From positions 18,279 to 82,278 of the forward strand of contig NZ_RCVZ01000010.1 in assembly GCF_003668575.1 (NCBI RefSeq): a stretch of 64,000 nucleotides of DNA. Direction: 5' to 3'. Every line of letters starts with the position of its first letter. The first letter of the stretch is position 1. This document shows, piece after piece, positions 8,904 through 19,700 of the stretch. This DNA comes from Falsibacillus albus (GTDB lineage Bacteria; Bacillota; Bacilli; Bacillales; DSM-25281). Both the position numbers and the translations under genes were made by a program. Below the pieces are notes generated by a model that did not search any database, was not told where the DNA came from, and saw nothing but the letters and a program-made list of their open reading frames with translations.

Positions 8904-11900
8904 CTATTTAACCTTGACAAGAATGTCGCCCCGAAGGTTTTCGAAGTGGGCCAATAAATATAGTTTTTTCGTTTCGTTAGGGACCTGATAGGTTATCAGT
9001 GCTTTCGCTTTTCCTGAGGCTGTTAAGTATACGTTGCCATTCCAGTTTTTGTTTTCCAGGATTTTAAAGGTTTCAACGTAGTAATGATTTCCTTCGCCAT
9101 CTATCAGTTCATATGAAAACGGCTTGAAATCCAGTTTATTTACAGGTTGTTCATTTCGTTCCATCCCTACTGGAATTGAAATGTAGCCCATCCCTTTTTT
9201 AGGAGAGGGAAGATCTTTTGGATTGTCCGAGATCTTTCCGAAAGTATATGTCTCAGTTTCATCATTTACAGATTCCCCTAATTCTATGATTTTCCACGCA
9301 TTGTCCAGAATGGATTTTAAACCGTCGGCCTTAGTTACTACATCCCCTTTTGCATGATCCTTTCCATCCGTTTCAGTTATCAGCGGTGCATCCGCAGGAA
9401 TGCTTTCATGCACCACGCCTTTCGTCCCTTCCTCCTTTGTAGGAGATTTGATAGCCGTATCGGATTTTTTCACCTCAGGTACAGCTTTGGCAAGCAACAC
9501 TGCACTACCAATGAATAGCAGCAGCCCTAATGCACTGAATACATATTTGAAGTATTGTTCCGTACGTTTGGAATTGTCATAGACCCCTTGGATTCCTTGG
9601 TAAGGCATAATTTTCACCGCTTTTTCGGCAGGAATGACAGCCCCTAAAATGCCTGTTGTAATCGGGATCAATAATGTGACCAAGAAAAATAGCAGGTGTT
9701 CATATGGAATTTGATCATACATCCTCCATATTAAGACCATTGAAATAATAAAGCCAACAATCCCTGCTATGAAACCGCTGATCGCTCCTTCAAGTAGAAC
9801 AAGTCCACGGATATGACGATTATGCCATCCCACTGCTTTCAATAAAGCTATTTCTGGCTGTCTTTCCGAGACATTTTGCCAAATGATTTCTGCTGTTGTG
9901 AGCACGGCGATTAATACTGCAACCCCCATGGCAATATAATGCATCGGGCCGACTTCCATGGCGACATATTGCCCCAGCCAAGTTGTAAACATAATTCCTT
10001 TTAACCTGAAGGTGATAAATAGGAAGAATATGAGCAAGCTTGCAGGCAGTGCAATCGCAAAGATAGATAAAATGCTTCTTTTCCATTTGGTTAATAAGTA
10101 ATTGACACCCATTGATAAAAAGGACTCAGTTTTAACAATACGTCTTGATTTTGTTGTGATTTCTCCGGTCCTCATCGCTTCATATGGCTTTATTTTCATA
10201 ACCAGCAGTCCCGGGATGATTGAGCCGAGCCAATAAATCGCTATGCCAAATACACCAATCATAAAAATTCTGGTCCCCGAGGTCGCGATATGGTGGGATA
10301 AAAAGATGAATCCAAGAATCAGCCAGCTGATGATGGAGACAAACATTCCAATGATGGTCGATTCCATGAATATCAACTTCGTCAGCTGCGATGGCCGCCA
10401 TCCAAGGGAAAGGAGGACCGCAAATTCTTTTTTCCTGGCATACATCATGATCAAGTTTGATGAAAATACATAAACAATGGCAACTAAAATGACACTGCCA
10501 ATCACACCTGAAAGGCCCATTTTCGATTCTTGAAAGATGGAGAAGGAAGACCCAATTTTAATCCAGGGCTGCTGCACCCAACCAATCGATTTCTTTTCAT
10601 CTATTCCTGGTATATGAGTCAGCGCCGGCTGTGGAGAAGAGCCCAGTGTAATATCGGTGATCAATCCGGTTTGATCTTCAATTTTTTTTGCAACCATTTC
10701 CAGTTTCGATTGACTATCCTTTGTTAATCTATCTACCCCTTTCACCTTAATTCGTATGGCCGAAATGGGTTTGTCCCCTATAACATCTGCAGCCGCTTCA
10801 ATTGTGGTCAGCATGAGCGGGGGCTTGGTCAAAAAGCCATACGAGTTATTCAAAGGCTTCATGTCTACGGGGGGATTCACCGGTTTTCCCTTATCATCAA
10901 GGACTAATTGTGCTTTGGACGGGAAGTATGTTTCCATTGGCAGCTCAGTCAAAGGATCCTTGGAAATGTCCAACTTTTGAGGATCGAATAACCCTATATA
11001 TTGAAATTGCAAACGCGCCCAATCCTTACTGTTCTTGCCATATAATGAAACCGGTCGATAGGTTTGTTTATCTTGTAATGGATAGCCTTTCGGAACGGAG
11101 TATGGTTTTATTTCATATGAGAATGGCCACCTTTTAGAAAATGGACTTGTCACAGGTTCATACTTTACAGGAGAAGGTTTGTAAATAAGCCATGAGCTTA
11201 AATTGCCTATCCCCTTGTCAACTTTCCCTGTTTCAAATATTGAGGTGAGCAACTTTTGATGTGCTTGTTCCGTGGTAAAGGTGTAGGATTGATGATCAAT
11301 TGCTTTTTGTTTTTCTAAAAAGTCCCTTCCCCCATGAGCTTTAACGTTTTCCATCGTCGACGATTGCTGCTCAGGACCAAAAGGCAGATCCAGCCGTTCA
11401 ATGTCATATGTGTAAGTGCCGTTGACGAATTCCTTATCGCTTAAAATAATCGGGATTTGGTGATCCACATGCTCTTCATCCAATTTATTTTGTTGGACAT
11501 GATCGGACTCATTAAAATATCGGCTATTGCTTCCCTTATTGATTGCATCACCTAATCCTACCAATTTTTCTTCTGCTTCAGGATCGATTCCCGCCAGCAT
11601 GACATTTGATCCAAAAGAAAGTTCACCGCTGAAGCGGTAAGCCCCATACTCTTTACCAAGTCCGACAGGCTGCCATCCGCCGATGGTAAAGTAGGTTGCC
11701 CCTGTATATTTATCGGTGGACACGCCATCATTGGTGGTTTCGGTCAATTTCAATCGATACACACCAGGCTTGCTTAAATTCAACTTTCTTAAAATCACAT
11801 CGTTGTTTACGTACCCCAGCATAGCAATCGGAGCAGCAACATCAATTTCATTCATGGACTTGATTGTATGATATTGATCCATCGTTATTCCGCCTGCCAA

Positions 11901-12146
11901 ACCGGACAGGTAGTTAGGTTCAAGCAGGTGTTTATCTTCTGTCACACTCCTGCTCCCAGAAGCTCTAACTACGATATGATAGGATGATTTCCACCTTTTC
12001 TGTAATTCATCGACAATTGTGCCATTATTGGATTGGGAAACTCCGACTAAGTAGCTTAAACCCGTACTGACGATCAGGGCTCCAACCAATAAAAGTATGA
12101 AGCGCTCCTTGTTCCTCCACCAATTCTGCCAAATGAATCTGATCAT
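8904..12146 (-). CDS. giant FtsX-family ABC transporter permease (paralogue 2)
   Basis: This 1080-residue permease has the same plan as the one at 2658-5894: N-terminal helix, large external domain, two FtsX cores and an external C-terminal beta-rich domain. The two align end to end with few gaps; the membrane cores are nearly identical and the external C-terminal domains differ most. The start codon ATG (12144-12146) overlaps the ATPase stop in ATGA. The similarity shows a duplication of the ATPase-permease unit, both copies in the same orientation and about 6.3 kb apart. The external regions presumably bind different ligands or partners; this is inference. Confidence 0.85.
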   Translation of the reverse strand: MIRFIWQNWWRNKERFILLLVGALIVSTGLSYLVGVSQSNNGTIVDELQKRWKSSYHIVVRASGSRSVTEDKHLLEPNYLSGLAGGITMDQYHTIKSMNEIDVAAPIAMLGYVNNDVILRKLNLSKPGVYRLKLTETTNDGVSTDKYTGATYFTIGGWQPVGLGKEYGAYRFSGELSFGSNVMLAGIDPEAEEKLVGLGDAINKGSNSRYFNESDHVQQNKLDEEHVDHQIPIILSDKEFVNGTYTYDIERLDLPFGPEQQSSTMENVKAHGGRDFLEKQKAIDHQSYTFTTEQAHQKLLTSIFETGKVDKGIGNLSSWLIYKPSPVKYEPVTSPFSKRWPFSYEIKPYSVPKGYPLQDKQTYRPVSLYGKNSKDWARLQFQYIGLFDPQKLDISKDPLTELPMETYFPSKAQLVLDDKGKPVNPPVDMKPLNNSYGFLTKPPLMLTTIEAAADVIGDKPISAIRIKVKGVDRLTKDSQSKLEMVAKKIEDQTGLITDITLGSSPQPALTHIPGIDEKKSIGWVQQPWIKIGSSFSIFQESKMGLSGVIGSVILVAIVYVFSSNLIMMYARKKEFAVLLSLGWRPSQLTKLIFMESTIIGMFVSIISWLILGFIFLSHHIATSGTRIFMIGVFGIAIYWLGSIIPGLLVMKIKPYEAMRTGEITTKSRRIVKTESFLSMGVNYLLTKWKRSILSIFAIALPASLLIFFLFITFRLKGIMFTTWLGQYVAMEVGPMHYIAMGVAVLIAVLTTAEIIWQNVSERQPEIALLKAVGWHNRHIRGLVLLEGAISGFIAGIVGFIISMVLIWRMYDQIPYEHLLFFLVTLLIPITTGILGAVIPAEKAVKIMPYQGIQGVYDNSKRTEQYFKYVFSALGLLLFIGSAVLLAKAVPEVKKSDTAIKSPTKEEGTKGVVHESIPADAPLITETDGKDHAKGDVVTKADGLKSILDNAWKIIELGESVNDETETYTFGKISDNPKDLPSPKKGMGYISIPVGMERNEQPVNKLDFKPFSYELIDGEGNHYYVETFKILENKNWNGNVYLTASGKAKALITYQVPNETKKLYLLAHFENLRGDILVKVK

Positions 12147-12835
12147 TTCCCTTCACCTGCAGTATCAGAAATGATTCCCCCATCCTTCATCCGTATGATG
12201 CGTGATGCCCGTGAAGCAAGAACAGGATCATGCGTGACGAAAACAACGCCGCATCCTTTTTCATTATTTAACTGGGATATCAACTCAAAGATCACTTCTC
12301 CTGTATCTGAATCAAGGTTTCCTGTAGGTTCATCTGCCAGCAGCCAATGGGGTTCATGTACCATCGCCCGGGCGATTGCCACCCTCTGCTGTTGGCCGCC
12401 AGATAACTGGGAAGGCAATGAATTCAACTTATCCTGTAGACCGACCAGCTCTAATAACTTTTCTGCCCGCTCCTTTTTATTATAAGCGACTCTCCTGGAA
12501 AATAGCGGGACCATCACATTTTCAAGCGAAGTCAAGGTTGGCAGCAAGTGAAATTGTTGAAAAATAAATCCAATATTTTCAAATCGGAAATCGGCAACTT
12601 CTTTTCCCTTCATTTCATTTGCATTTTTGTCTCCATAGATTATTTGGCCACCAGTCGGCCTGTCCAACGTTCCAAGTAAACTAAGAAGTGTCGATTTTCC
12701 AGACCCGGATGGGCCTACGACGGCTACAAACTCTCCCTTTTCCAAACACAAATTCACATCATGAAGCGCATTCGTCTTTATTCCATCTCCTTTGAACTGC
12801 TTGTCTATTGAAATACAACGGATTGAATGTGTCAT
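12143..12835 (-). CDS. LolD/MacB-type ABC transporter ATP-binding protein (paralogue 2)
   Basis: The 230-residue ATPase carries Walker A GPSGSGKST (41-49), signature LSGGQQQR (144-151) and Walker B ending DEPTGNLDS. It overlaps the permease start by 4 bases (ATGA), so the two are co-translated. It is the paralogue of 5894-6583. Only scattered substitutions separate the two, so either could in principle serve the orphan permease at 51589-54135, which has no ATPase beside it. Confidence 0.9.
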   Translation of the reverse strand: MTHSIRCISIDKQFKGDGIKTNALHDVNLCLEKGEFVAVVGPSGSGKSTLLSLLGTLDRPTGGQIIYGDKNANEMKGKEVADFRFENIGFIFQQFHLLPTLTSLENVMVPLFSRRVAYNKKERAEKLLELVGLQDKLNSLPSQLSGGQQQRVAIARAMVHEPHWLLADEPTGNLDSDTGEVIFELISQLNNEKGCGVVFVTHDPVLASRASRIIRMKDGGIISDTAGEGK

Positions 12836-12983
12836 TGGAACCCCTTTCTATTTTTGGATATTTGTGTATGTTTTTAATATAACAAACGATGTCTTTTTCC
12901 GGAACACTTTATACTATTTTTTCATTTTGTTAGTTTTCTTCTTTTTTTGAGAGGTTATCAATCTTTACAAAACTACAAACAAA

Positions 12984-13008
12984 AAAGGAATGGCAGCGCC
13001 ATTCCTTT
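12984..13008 (-). terminator. intrinsic terminator of the SDR gene
   Basis: A perfect 11-bp stem (12984-12994 with 12998-13008) with a 3-base loop, followed on the minus strand by six T. It starts 8 bases after the SDR stop codon. Confidence 0.85.
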
Positions 13009-13016
13009 ACTCATGA

Positions 13017-13793
13017 TCAATCCCAGAAACCACCGTCCGAGTGAATGATTTGACCGGTGATCCACCGGGCTTCGTCACTTACCAGAAAAGCTATGAGCCG
13101 GGCTGCATCCTCTGGAACGCCAATCCGACCCATTGGGAATTTTGGCTTTAAGAATTCTTGAATTTCATTGTTCATCCACCCTGAATCTGTCGGACCAGGA
13201 TCGATGGCATTTACCGTAATATGATGTTGAGCCAGCTCAGCAGCCAATGTTTTCGTAAAGGTGGAGATGGCTCCTTTCGTTGTCACATAGGCAAGGTTCC
13301 CGGGCTGCGGGCTTTTGTCCTGTCCAGATACAAGGTTGACGATCCGCCCACCGCCTTTTCCTTGCAGGCGTTTGGCAAATTCAACGGACAGCATGCAGGT
13401 CCCTCTCACATTCACGGCATAGTGGGCATCCAATATGCCCGATGTCATTTGCAGGAAATCGACCTCGACACAGTATGTCGCATTATTAATCAAGATTGTA
13501 GGCTGGCCAAATACATTTTCTACTTCATTTAAGAGTCTGGCAGCAGCATCTTCTTCAGCTAAATTGATTTCCAGATGTGAAGAGCGTATTCCATGGGATT
13601 TCAATTCTTCATTAAATGCTTCTGGCCATGTGGTGTCTGCATCCTCATATCCTGTTGCCGCATCATAGCTCGACCAATGCGTGAAAAAGACGTCGGTTCC
13701 GTTTTGTGCAAGCTTCCGGCAAATTGCGGCACCTATGCCATTGGGTCTGCTGGTCCCGGTTACGAGTGCTACCTTTTGAATGAAATTCTTCAT
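13017..13793 (-). CDS. short-chain dehydrogenase/reductase
   Basis: The 258-residue SDR has a dinucleotide-binding motif TGTSRPNGIG (12-21), NNA at 104-106, catalytic Ser156, Tyr169 and Lys173 (YxxxK) and the PG motif after the active site (DPGPTDSG). It ends with the tail GQIIHSDGGFWD found in FabG-like enzymes. It probably reduces a keto group or oxidises an alcohol with NAD(P)H in the cytoplasm; substrate unknown. The region between the cofactor loop and NNA has an insertion (about 40-60) compared with FabG. The start is ATG at 13793 with GGGGAGG upstream. It is transcribed alone and has its own terminator. Confidence 0.9.
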   Translation of the reverse strand: MKNFIQKVALVTGTSRPNGIGAAICRKLAQNGTDVFFTHWSSYDAATGYEDADTTWPEAFNEELKSHGIRSSHLEINLAEEDAAARLLNEVENVFGQPTILINNATYCVEVDFLQMTSGILDAHYAVNVRGTCMLSVEFAKRLQGKGGGRIVNLVSGQDKSPQPGNLAYVTTKGAISTFTKTLAAELAQHHITVNAIDPGPTDSGWMNNEIQEFLKPKFPMGRIGVPEDAARLIAFLVSDEARWITGQIIHSDGGFWD

Positions 13794-14114
13794 TTTTTTC
13801 GTTCCTCCCCAAAATAAGGGACAGGATAATCGTTTCGGAGATGCGAATTCCCAAAACCTGTGGATGATTTATCTTTCCCCTTGTACCGCTAAATGACATA
13901 CCTATCCCGCATTAAATCTGCGAGACAGTTTATAAAAAGCCATTAACCATTGCAAGGACATCCACACATACTTCATAATTCCCCTTTCATTCATCTCCAA
14001 CTTCATTTTAGCAAACACTTTCAACACGAAAAAGGAATATAATGCATTAATTTGAAACTTTTTGACAATTAACACGTATTACATGATATAGTCAAATTCG
14101 GGGAGGTACATAAA
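13794..14114. other. 321-bp divergent intergenic region
   Basis: This lies between the minus-strand SDR gene and a plus-strand small gene. It holds the SDR ribosome binding site on the left and the promoter and ribosome binding site of the small gene on the right (listed separately). No repeat and no further open frame with a credible start was seen in the middle part. Confidence 0.5.
14062..14092 (+). promoter_or_regulatory. sigma-A promoter of the 50-residue membrane protein gene
   Basis: A perfect TTGACA (14062-14067) is followed after 17 bases by GATATA (14085-14090), with an alternative TATAGT at 14087-14092. The start codon is 23 bases further on. Confidence 0.65.
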
Positions 14115-14267
14115 ATGAAAAAACCACTAGCATTAATCATTGGCTTGTTACTTATTATCCTAGTCGTTCTTGGGACAGCTGAACATCAAGTAAGTGCGAT
14201 AACAGCTGCAGGAGCGGTGCTTGGACTGGGATTGGTTACGATGAAAAGAATGTTCAGCATGAAATAA
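14115..14267 (+). CDS. small membrane protein, 50 residues
   Basis: Starting at ATG 14115 with GGGAGG 8 bases upstream, this frame encodes 50 residues. There is one long N-terminal hydrophobic helix (5-21) and a second weaker one (27-42), with a basic end (MKRMFSMK). A strong promoter precedes it and an intrinsic terminator follows 5 bases after the stop, so it is an independent transcription unit. I do not recognise the family. It is probably a two-helix inner membrane peptide of unknown role. Confidence 0.7.
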   Translation: MKKPLALIIGLLLIILVVLGTAEHQVSAITAAGAVLGLGLVTMKRMFSMK

Positions 14268-14272
14268 TAAAA

Positions 14273-14312
14273 TGGCGCCTCCAATTTAAATGGTCGGCGC
14301 CGTTTTTTTTTT
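14273..14312 (+). terminator. intrinsic terminator of the small membrane protein gene
   Basis: Arms TGGCGCC (14273-14279) and GGCGCCG (14296-14302) pair with one G-U and are followed by ten T (14303-14312). The T run overlaps the stop codon of the convergent yukJ-like gene. Confidence 0.85.
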
Positions 14313-15018
14313 AGGAAGTATGACTATGTCTATCTACTTGGTTCTTTTCTTTCAGGTGATCACATTCTTCGGCCGGTTTTATTGGGTTTCCATCTTCATC
14401 CGTACACCAGGATTGTGATTGGAACGCCAGGAAAATACCCACCCACCGGTCCTCCAATTGTATGAATAGAGCCCCGTCTTGAAAGGAACCGTTATCTTTT
14501 TCCCACCTGCCTTCATTTCCTTGATTCATATGAATATCATGGATTCCCTGTCCCGGCGTAAAGTGAAAGTATTGATCGCTTTTGTTTTTTTCAGGGCCCC
14601 ATTTTGCTCCAAAAGCATAAATAGTCGACTTATTTTTGATTGCTTCATTTACGTAATGCTGAATTTTGTCGTTTAGATCATTATCCGGCCCTTCCACCTC
14701 TGGCGGGAGTGCAACCATATCTGCTGGGTCGAACCATTGAGCTTTAATAAAGTCGATTCCGATAGGCGGATTGTTTTGTTTGATCTGAGTAAAACCTGAT
14801 TTTAGCTGGAGTAGATGATCCGTCTCTTCATTTTTCAGTTGATGGCTGACCAGGTAAAGGACTTCGGAAGGATAGCCTTGTGATTTGATGTTGATGGCAA
14901 TCCTGTATTCCTCTCCGTTTTCATCATGGACAAGAATTTGGAAATGTGGGCTTTTTTCACTGCCTATTAGAGCTTTCACCGGTGTTCCTTTCAGTACGCC
15001 ATAATGTTTGATTGGCAT
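14311..15018 (-). CDS. yukJ: YukJ family protein (DUF2278)
   Basis: The 235-residue protein matches the YukJ/DUF2278 pattern. It has an N-terminal HYGVLKGTP segment, a central FGAKWGPE motif followed by GQGIHDIHMNQGN, and a late WVGIFLAFQSQSWCTDEDGNP block. The IHMNQGN motif near residue 160 is the family hallmark. B. subtilis YukJ has no firmly established function that I know of. The start is ATG at 15018 behind a GGAGGGAG box. It is monocistronic and convergent with the small membrane protein gene. Confidence 0.8.
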   Translation of the reverse strand: MPIKHYGVLKGTPVKALIGSEKSPHFQILVHDENGEEYRIAINIKSQGYPSEVLYLVSHQLKNEETDHLLQLKSGFTQIKQNNPPIGIDFIKAQWFDPADMVALPPEVEGPDNDLNDKIQHYVNEAIKNKSTIYAFGAKWGPEKNKSDQYFHFTPGQGIHDIHMNQGNEGRWEKDNGSFQDGALFIQLEDRWVGIFLAFQSQSWCTDEDGNPIKPAEECDHLKEKNQVDRHSHTS

Positions 15019-15254
15019 TTGGCTCCCTCCTCAATTTGCGGATATGTGATGTATACCCGTTGACCTCAAAACAAATCCCTATTTTGATCAAATTCGGTTA
15101 AAAGCCCCATAAATCCTTTTCTTTTACAAAAAAATTAATATTTTGCAGGATGATACTTTTTCCCCAATAAACCGTTGTGGAATCATATCAATGCCTCTAC
15201 ACGAATATTTTGAAAAGAAACGTGAATTTTGATGGTGAAAGGAGTAAACATTTA

Positions 15255-16727
15255 ATGACCAATTATTTACCCCCTTATTACACACCATCTCAACTGACTC
15301 ACATCATTCGGAACGGATTGCCGAAAACGGATTCTCCTAAAGATATACTTATAGCAGGAGCAGGAATGGCCGGTCTGGTAGCCGCCTCGATCCTTAAACA
15401 AGCTGGGCACCGAGTCAAGATCATCGAAGCGAGAAGCCGGGTTGGAGGAAGAGTATATACGATTCGTTCCCCGTTCACAGATGAAAACTACTTCGATGCT
15501 GGGGCGATGCGGATCCCAAATATGCATTATTTGGTGTTTGAATATATAAATAAATTCGGCCTTCAGGTAAATCCGTTTGTCAATTCATCTCCAAATGATC
15601 TCATTTATGTGAATGGGATCATGACAAGATCCTATTTGTATCAGCAAAATCCTGACATATTAAAATATCCCGTTTCTCCCATCGAAAAAGGAAAAACGGA
15701 TTATGAGCTCATAAAATTCAGGGTTCAAGGCATCATCGATTATATTAATCAAAACCCACTTAAAAATTGGCCCAAAGTGGTGAAAAACCTCCAGAAGTAT
15801 TCATTTACCACTTACTTTCGCAATAACCAAAATGGGGAGTCCCTTTCACCCGGTGCCATGGAAATGGTAAAAGTCTTGTCGGATGTTGAAGGAGTTCCTG
15901 AATTTTCTTTTTTAGAATTGCTGCGTGAGTTTATGATTCTATTCAATAAGGAAGTTCAATTTTACGAAATTCCAGGTGGGATGGATCAGCTTCCAAAGGC
16001 ATTTCTACCAGACTTGAAGGATGATATCATCTTCCATCAAAAACTTACAAGAATAGAACAAGGTAAGGATCAAGTGACTTTTTCATTTATTGACACCCAC
16101 TCTGATTCAACATCTCAACTTTCCGCAGATTACGCTATTGTCACCTTGCCCTTCACGATCCTGCAATTTGTAGAAATTGAACCAAGAAGTTCATTCTCCC
16201 ATGACAAGTGGAAGGCAATCCGTGAATTGCACAGCGTCCCGTCAACGAAAACAGGCATTCAATTCAACAGCCGTTTTTGGGAAAAACAAGGTTTATTCGG
16301 AGGCAAGACCATGACAGACCTTCCGATTCGACTGGCTTATTACCCCAGCCATGGTTTTGGAGAAAAAAGCGGAGTGGTCCTTGGCAGCTACACCTGGGAA
16401 GACGATGCCCTCATTTGGATGTGTAAATCCGAGGAAGAGCGCATCCAAGAAACATTAAAAGAGCTTGCTTTTATCCATGGGGAAGAAATCCGGTCTCATT
16501 TTGTCACAGGGGCGTCACACAGCTGGTCCTTGGATCCTTATGCAACCGGCGCCTATACCCTTTTCAAACCTGACCAGGAACTGAATCTTTATCCCGTAAT
16601 ATCCGCTGCTGAAGGCAGGGTCCATTTTGCAGGTGAGCACACCTCCCTCCCACATGGCTGGATCCAAGGTGCAATCGAATCCGGGATCCGAACTGCCATT
16701 GAAGTAAATAATCGACAAAAAGGATGA
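15255..16727 (+). CDS. flavin monoamine/L-amino acid oxidase family protein (YobN-like)
   Basis: The 490-residue protein begins with an FAD-binding dinucleotide fold (AGAGMAGLVAA), followed by the IIEARSRVGGRV motif and the FDAGAMRIP motif of flavin amine oxidases. It ends in the conserved FAGEHTS...GWIQGAIESG block that holds the flavin. Length and motifs fit L-amino acid oxidases such as B. subtilis YobN. The expected reaction is oxidative deamination of an amine or amino acid giving H2O2. ATG at 15255 has a GAAAGGAG box 10 bases upstream; an upstream in-frame GTG at 15177 has none. No signal peptide. It is transcribed alone and convergent with the P450 gene. Confidence 0.85.
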   Translation: MTNYLPPYYTPSQLTHIIRNGLPKTDSPKDILIAGAGMAGLVAASILKQAGHRVKIIEARSRVGGRVYTIRSPFTDENYFDAGAMRIPNMHYLVFEYINKFGLQVNPFVNSSPNDLIYVNGIMTRSYLYQQNPDILKYPVSPIEKGKTDYELIKFRVQGIIDYINQNPLKNWPKVVKNLQKYSFTTYFRNNQNGESLSPGAMEMVKVLSDVEGVPEFSFLELLREFMILFNKEVQFYEIPGGMDQLPKAFLPDLKDDIIFHQKLTRIEQGKDQVTFSFIDTHSDSTSQLSADYAIVTLPFTILQFVEIEPRSSFSHDKWKAIRELHSVPSTKTGIQFNSRFWEKQGLFGGKTMTDLPIRLAYYPSHGFGEKSGVVLGSYTWEDDALIWMCKSEEERIQETLKELAFIHGEEIRSHFVTGASHSWSLDPYATGAYTLFKPDQELNLYPVISAAEGRVHFAGEHTSLPHGWIQGAIESGIRTAIEVNNRQKG

Positions 16728-16752
16728 ATCGATTTGATTCATCCCTTTTTTT
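16722..16752 (+). terminator. intrinsic terminator of the amine oxidase gene
   Basis: A perfect 9-bp stem (16722-16730 with 16736-16744) contains the stop codon and is followed by a T tract to 16752. It ends two bases before the stop codon of the convergent P450 gene. Confidence 0.8.
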
Positions 16753-16754
16753 AA

Positions 16755-19700
16755 TTATTGTCCCGCCCAGACATCCTTTGCATATCGCCCGCTTCTTTCC
16801 AGCCCTGCAAGCCATTTCCTGGATTCTTCCTCTGTAGCGGAATGAACCCTTCCATATACTGCGATAAGTGTATTTTCTACATCTGGGGCCATTTTGCTTC
16901 CATCTCCACAAATGTATAAATGGCCGCCATGATCCAGCAGTTGTATCAGATGGTCCCCATCCTTCTCAATCAGATGCTGAACATATGTTTTCGGACAGTC
17001 TCCCATTCTTGAATATGCTGTGTGCAAGATGATGATCCCATCTTCAACAGCCATCTCCAGTTCGTCACGATAAAGAAAATCAAACTCGCTATGACGGCAT
17101 CCAAAGTAAAGGTGTGCTTTGCCGAGTGCTTTTCCTTCCCTTTTCCACGCTGACCTAGCTTGGATAAATCCTCTGAATGGTGCTATGCCCGTACCCGGTC
17201 CGACCATTATAATCGGTGTTTCAGGACTTTCAGGAAGTTCAAATCCTGATTCCGGCGATGAAAGGAAGCATGTTACAGTGTCCCCTTGATCAAGCTGTGC
17301 TAAATAATTGGATGCAACCCCCTTGTATTCCCCATTTCCGCTCCAAGAATTTCCCCGTACTACACTGACTGTGATGCTGCCCGTGTCCTCATTAACTTTT
17401 GGAGATGAAGAAATGGAATAATACCTTGGTTTCATACCAGGAAGTAAGGCTAAAAATCCAGCGAAATCCATACTGACAGCCGGATACTTTTCCAATAGAT
17501 CGAGCATGGATATTCGCTTGGATAAAACCATTTCTTTATATACACCTTTTTGTGTCAGTGCTTCCAATTCCTTTTTATGCGGCGGGCACTCCGTAGCAGC
17601 AGCCAATTCCCGAAGCTGGCTGCGCGTGGCAGGCTCCTGCAATTCCACAAAATTGGTCAACAAATCGAAAATGGAAATCGTCCGTCCCAAAGGCAGATGC
17701 ATCTGCTTCAAGTTTCCATGATGAATACGGATGTGTTGATTTGCTTCAAGGTGGAAACGATTCATAACCCGCTCCACTAATTCACGGTCATTTTGAGGTA
17801 TGATCCCGAGGTGATCGCCTTCTTTATACATATTACTGCTTGGCAGGGAGACCTCAATATGTCTTGTGCTACGGTTGCTGCCTTTTGCTTGCAGTTCCCG
17901 GTTTTCAATGACCCTTGCTGTGAAGGCGCGATGTGACTTGGCAATTGGCGTTTCAGCGGTTTCGTTGACATACTCGAGAGAAAATGCAGCCGCTGCATCG
18001 CTATTCACCTCTAGCTGGAGGTTAAATTCCATCGCAAGGCTCTCCCACAAATCGTCTCTCCAGGCTTCATACGTTGCTTCAAAATCATCGCTAGCATCCG
18101 CTTCTCCCCGCTCGCAGATGCGATACGCCCCATTACTGGACAATTTGGAATCAATGAATTGCGGGATTCTCTGATATGTTGTCGCCCAATTGGAATCTCC
18201 ACAGCCGAATACGGCATATTTTATCCCCTCCACCTCTTTGCCTTTTGCCTCTTCCAGCCACTTCACGAACTGTTTGGCATTATCAGGTGGGGTTCCATTA
18301 TAGGATGATGTGACAATCACCACTGCCCCTTTTGATGGCAAGTTCCCCATGTATGCATCCAGCTGTGCTACATTTGTTTCAAAACCCAGATTCATGCCGA
18401 TATCTGCTAGATCCCGGGCTGTCCCTTCTGCCGTTCCCATATTGGAACCGTATAAAAAAAGTAATGGAGTCCCATGTGTTTGCGCTTTTTTTGGCTTAAT
18501 CAACTTCAGTTTTTCATGGTCATTCACGGATTCGTCTGGCCCAATTGAACGATGTTTCGAACGGACCTTCAATGTAAACCCATCAGGCTTCAGCGTTAAA
18601 GTTTCTTTGACGTCTAGCTGATAATTTAAATGGTCGATAAAATCAAAGTGCTTCAACATCATTCCCAGGATCAACTTTGCTTCATGGAGGGCGAACTGCT
18701 GCCCAATGCATGCTCGCTGTCCATTTCCAAAAGGTTTAAAGGCGTGCTGAGGGATGTTGCTTAGATTTTCAAAACGCTCAGGTTTGAAATCCTCTACATC
18801 ATCACCCCATACCGTACGATCGCGATGAAGCTGAGGGATCAAGACCATCAGTTGATCCCCGCGGTTCAAAGGATAATCGCCTCCAAGAACAACATCATCT
18901 TTTGCATATAGCGAAAAGGCCGGAGCCGTCGGCCATAATCGCAAGGCTTCATTGAGCACCATGCCTATGTATTTCAATTGTTTTACCTGCTTGTATCCAG
19001 GAACGGGATCGATGAGAACCGCTTCTGCCTCTTCAGCAGCTTTTTTCAATTTCTCTGGATTCTTCACTAAATAGTAAAGTGCAAATGAGAGTAGACCGCT
19101 TGTGGTTTCATGGCCGGCTATTAAAAAGGTGATAATCTGATAGCGAATGTTTTCATCGTCGAGTGCTTCTCCAGTTTCCGGATCTACACCATTCAGCATA
19201 TGGGTGAGCAGGTCATTTTTCTGAAACCCGCTCTCCTTCCGTTCTGAAATGATTTTATCGACAAGCTCGAACATGTATTTCTTATCTTTTTCAAATTGGC
19301 GTTTTTTATTGACCATCAGCTTATCTTGAATTCCGAGGCGCTGCAGTTGTTTCATTGCTTCCTCCAATGCACGGACCATGCTTTGGATGAATGGATGGGG
19401 GTTCTCCTGATAGAAACTGTTGAAGCGGTAGTTGAAGCCGCACAGTCCAATCGTATCCAGTGTCAGCCTCGTCATATCCTCCGGCACTTCGATATGGTCA
19501 TCCGGATTCAATCGCTCCCATTTTTGGATAAGTTGTACGGCAATGTCAACCATCATCGAATGATATCCCTTCATAGCCTGCTGGCTGAAGCTCGGAAGAA
19601 GGATATTGTGTGCCTTATGCCAGTTCTCTTCATGCGTCCAGCTCGTAAATAAACCGTCTCCAGTAAAAGCCCGGACATTCTTTAATGGTTGGCTTACATT

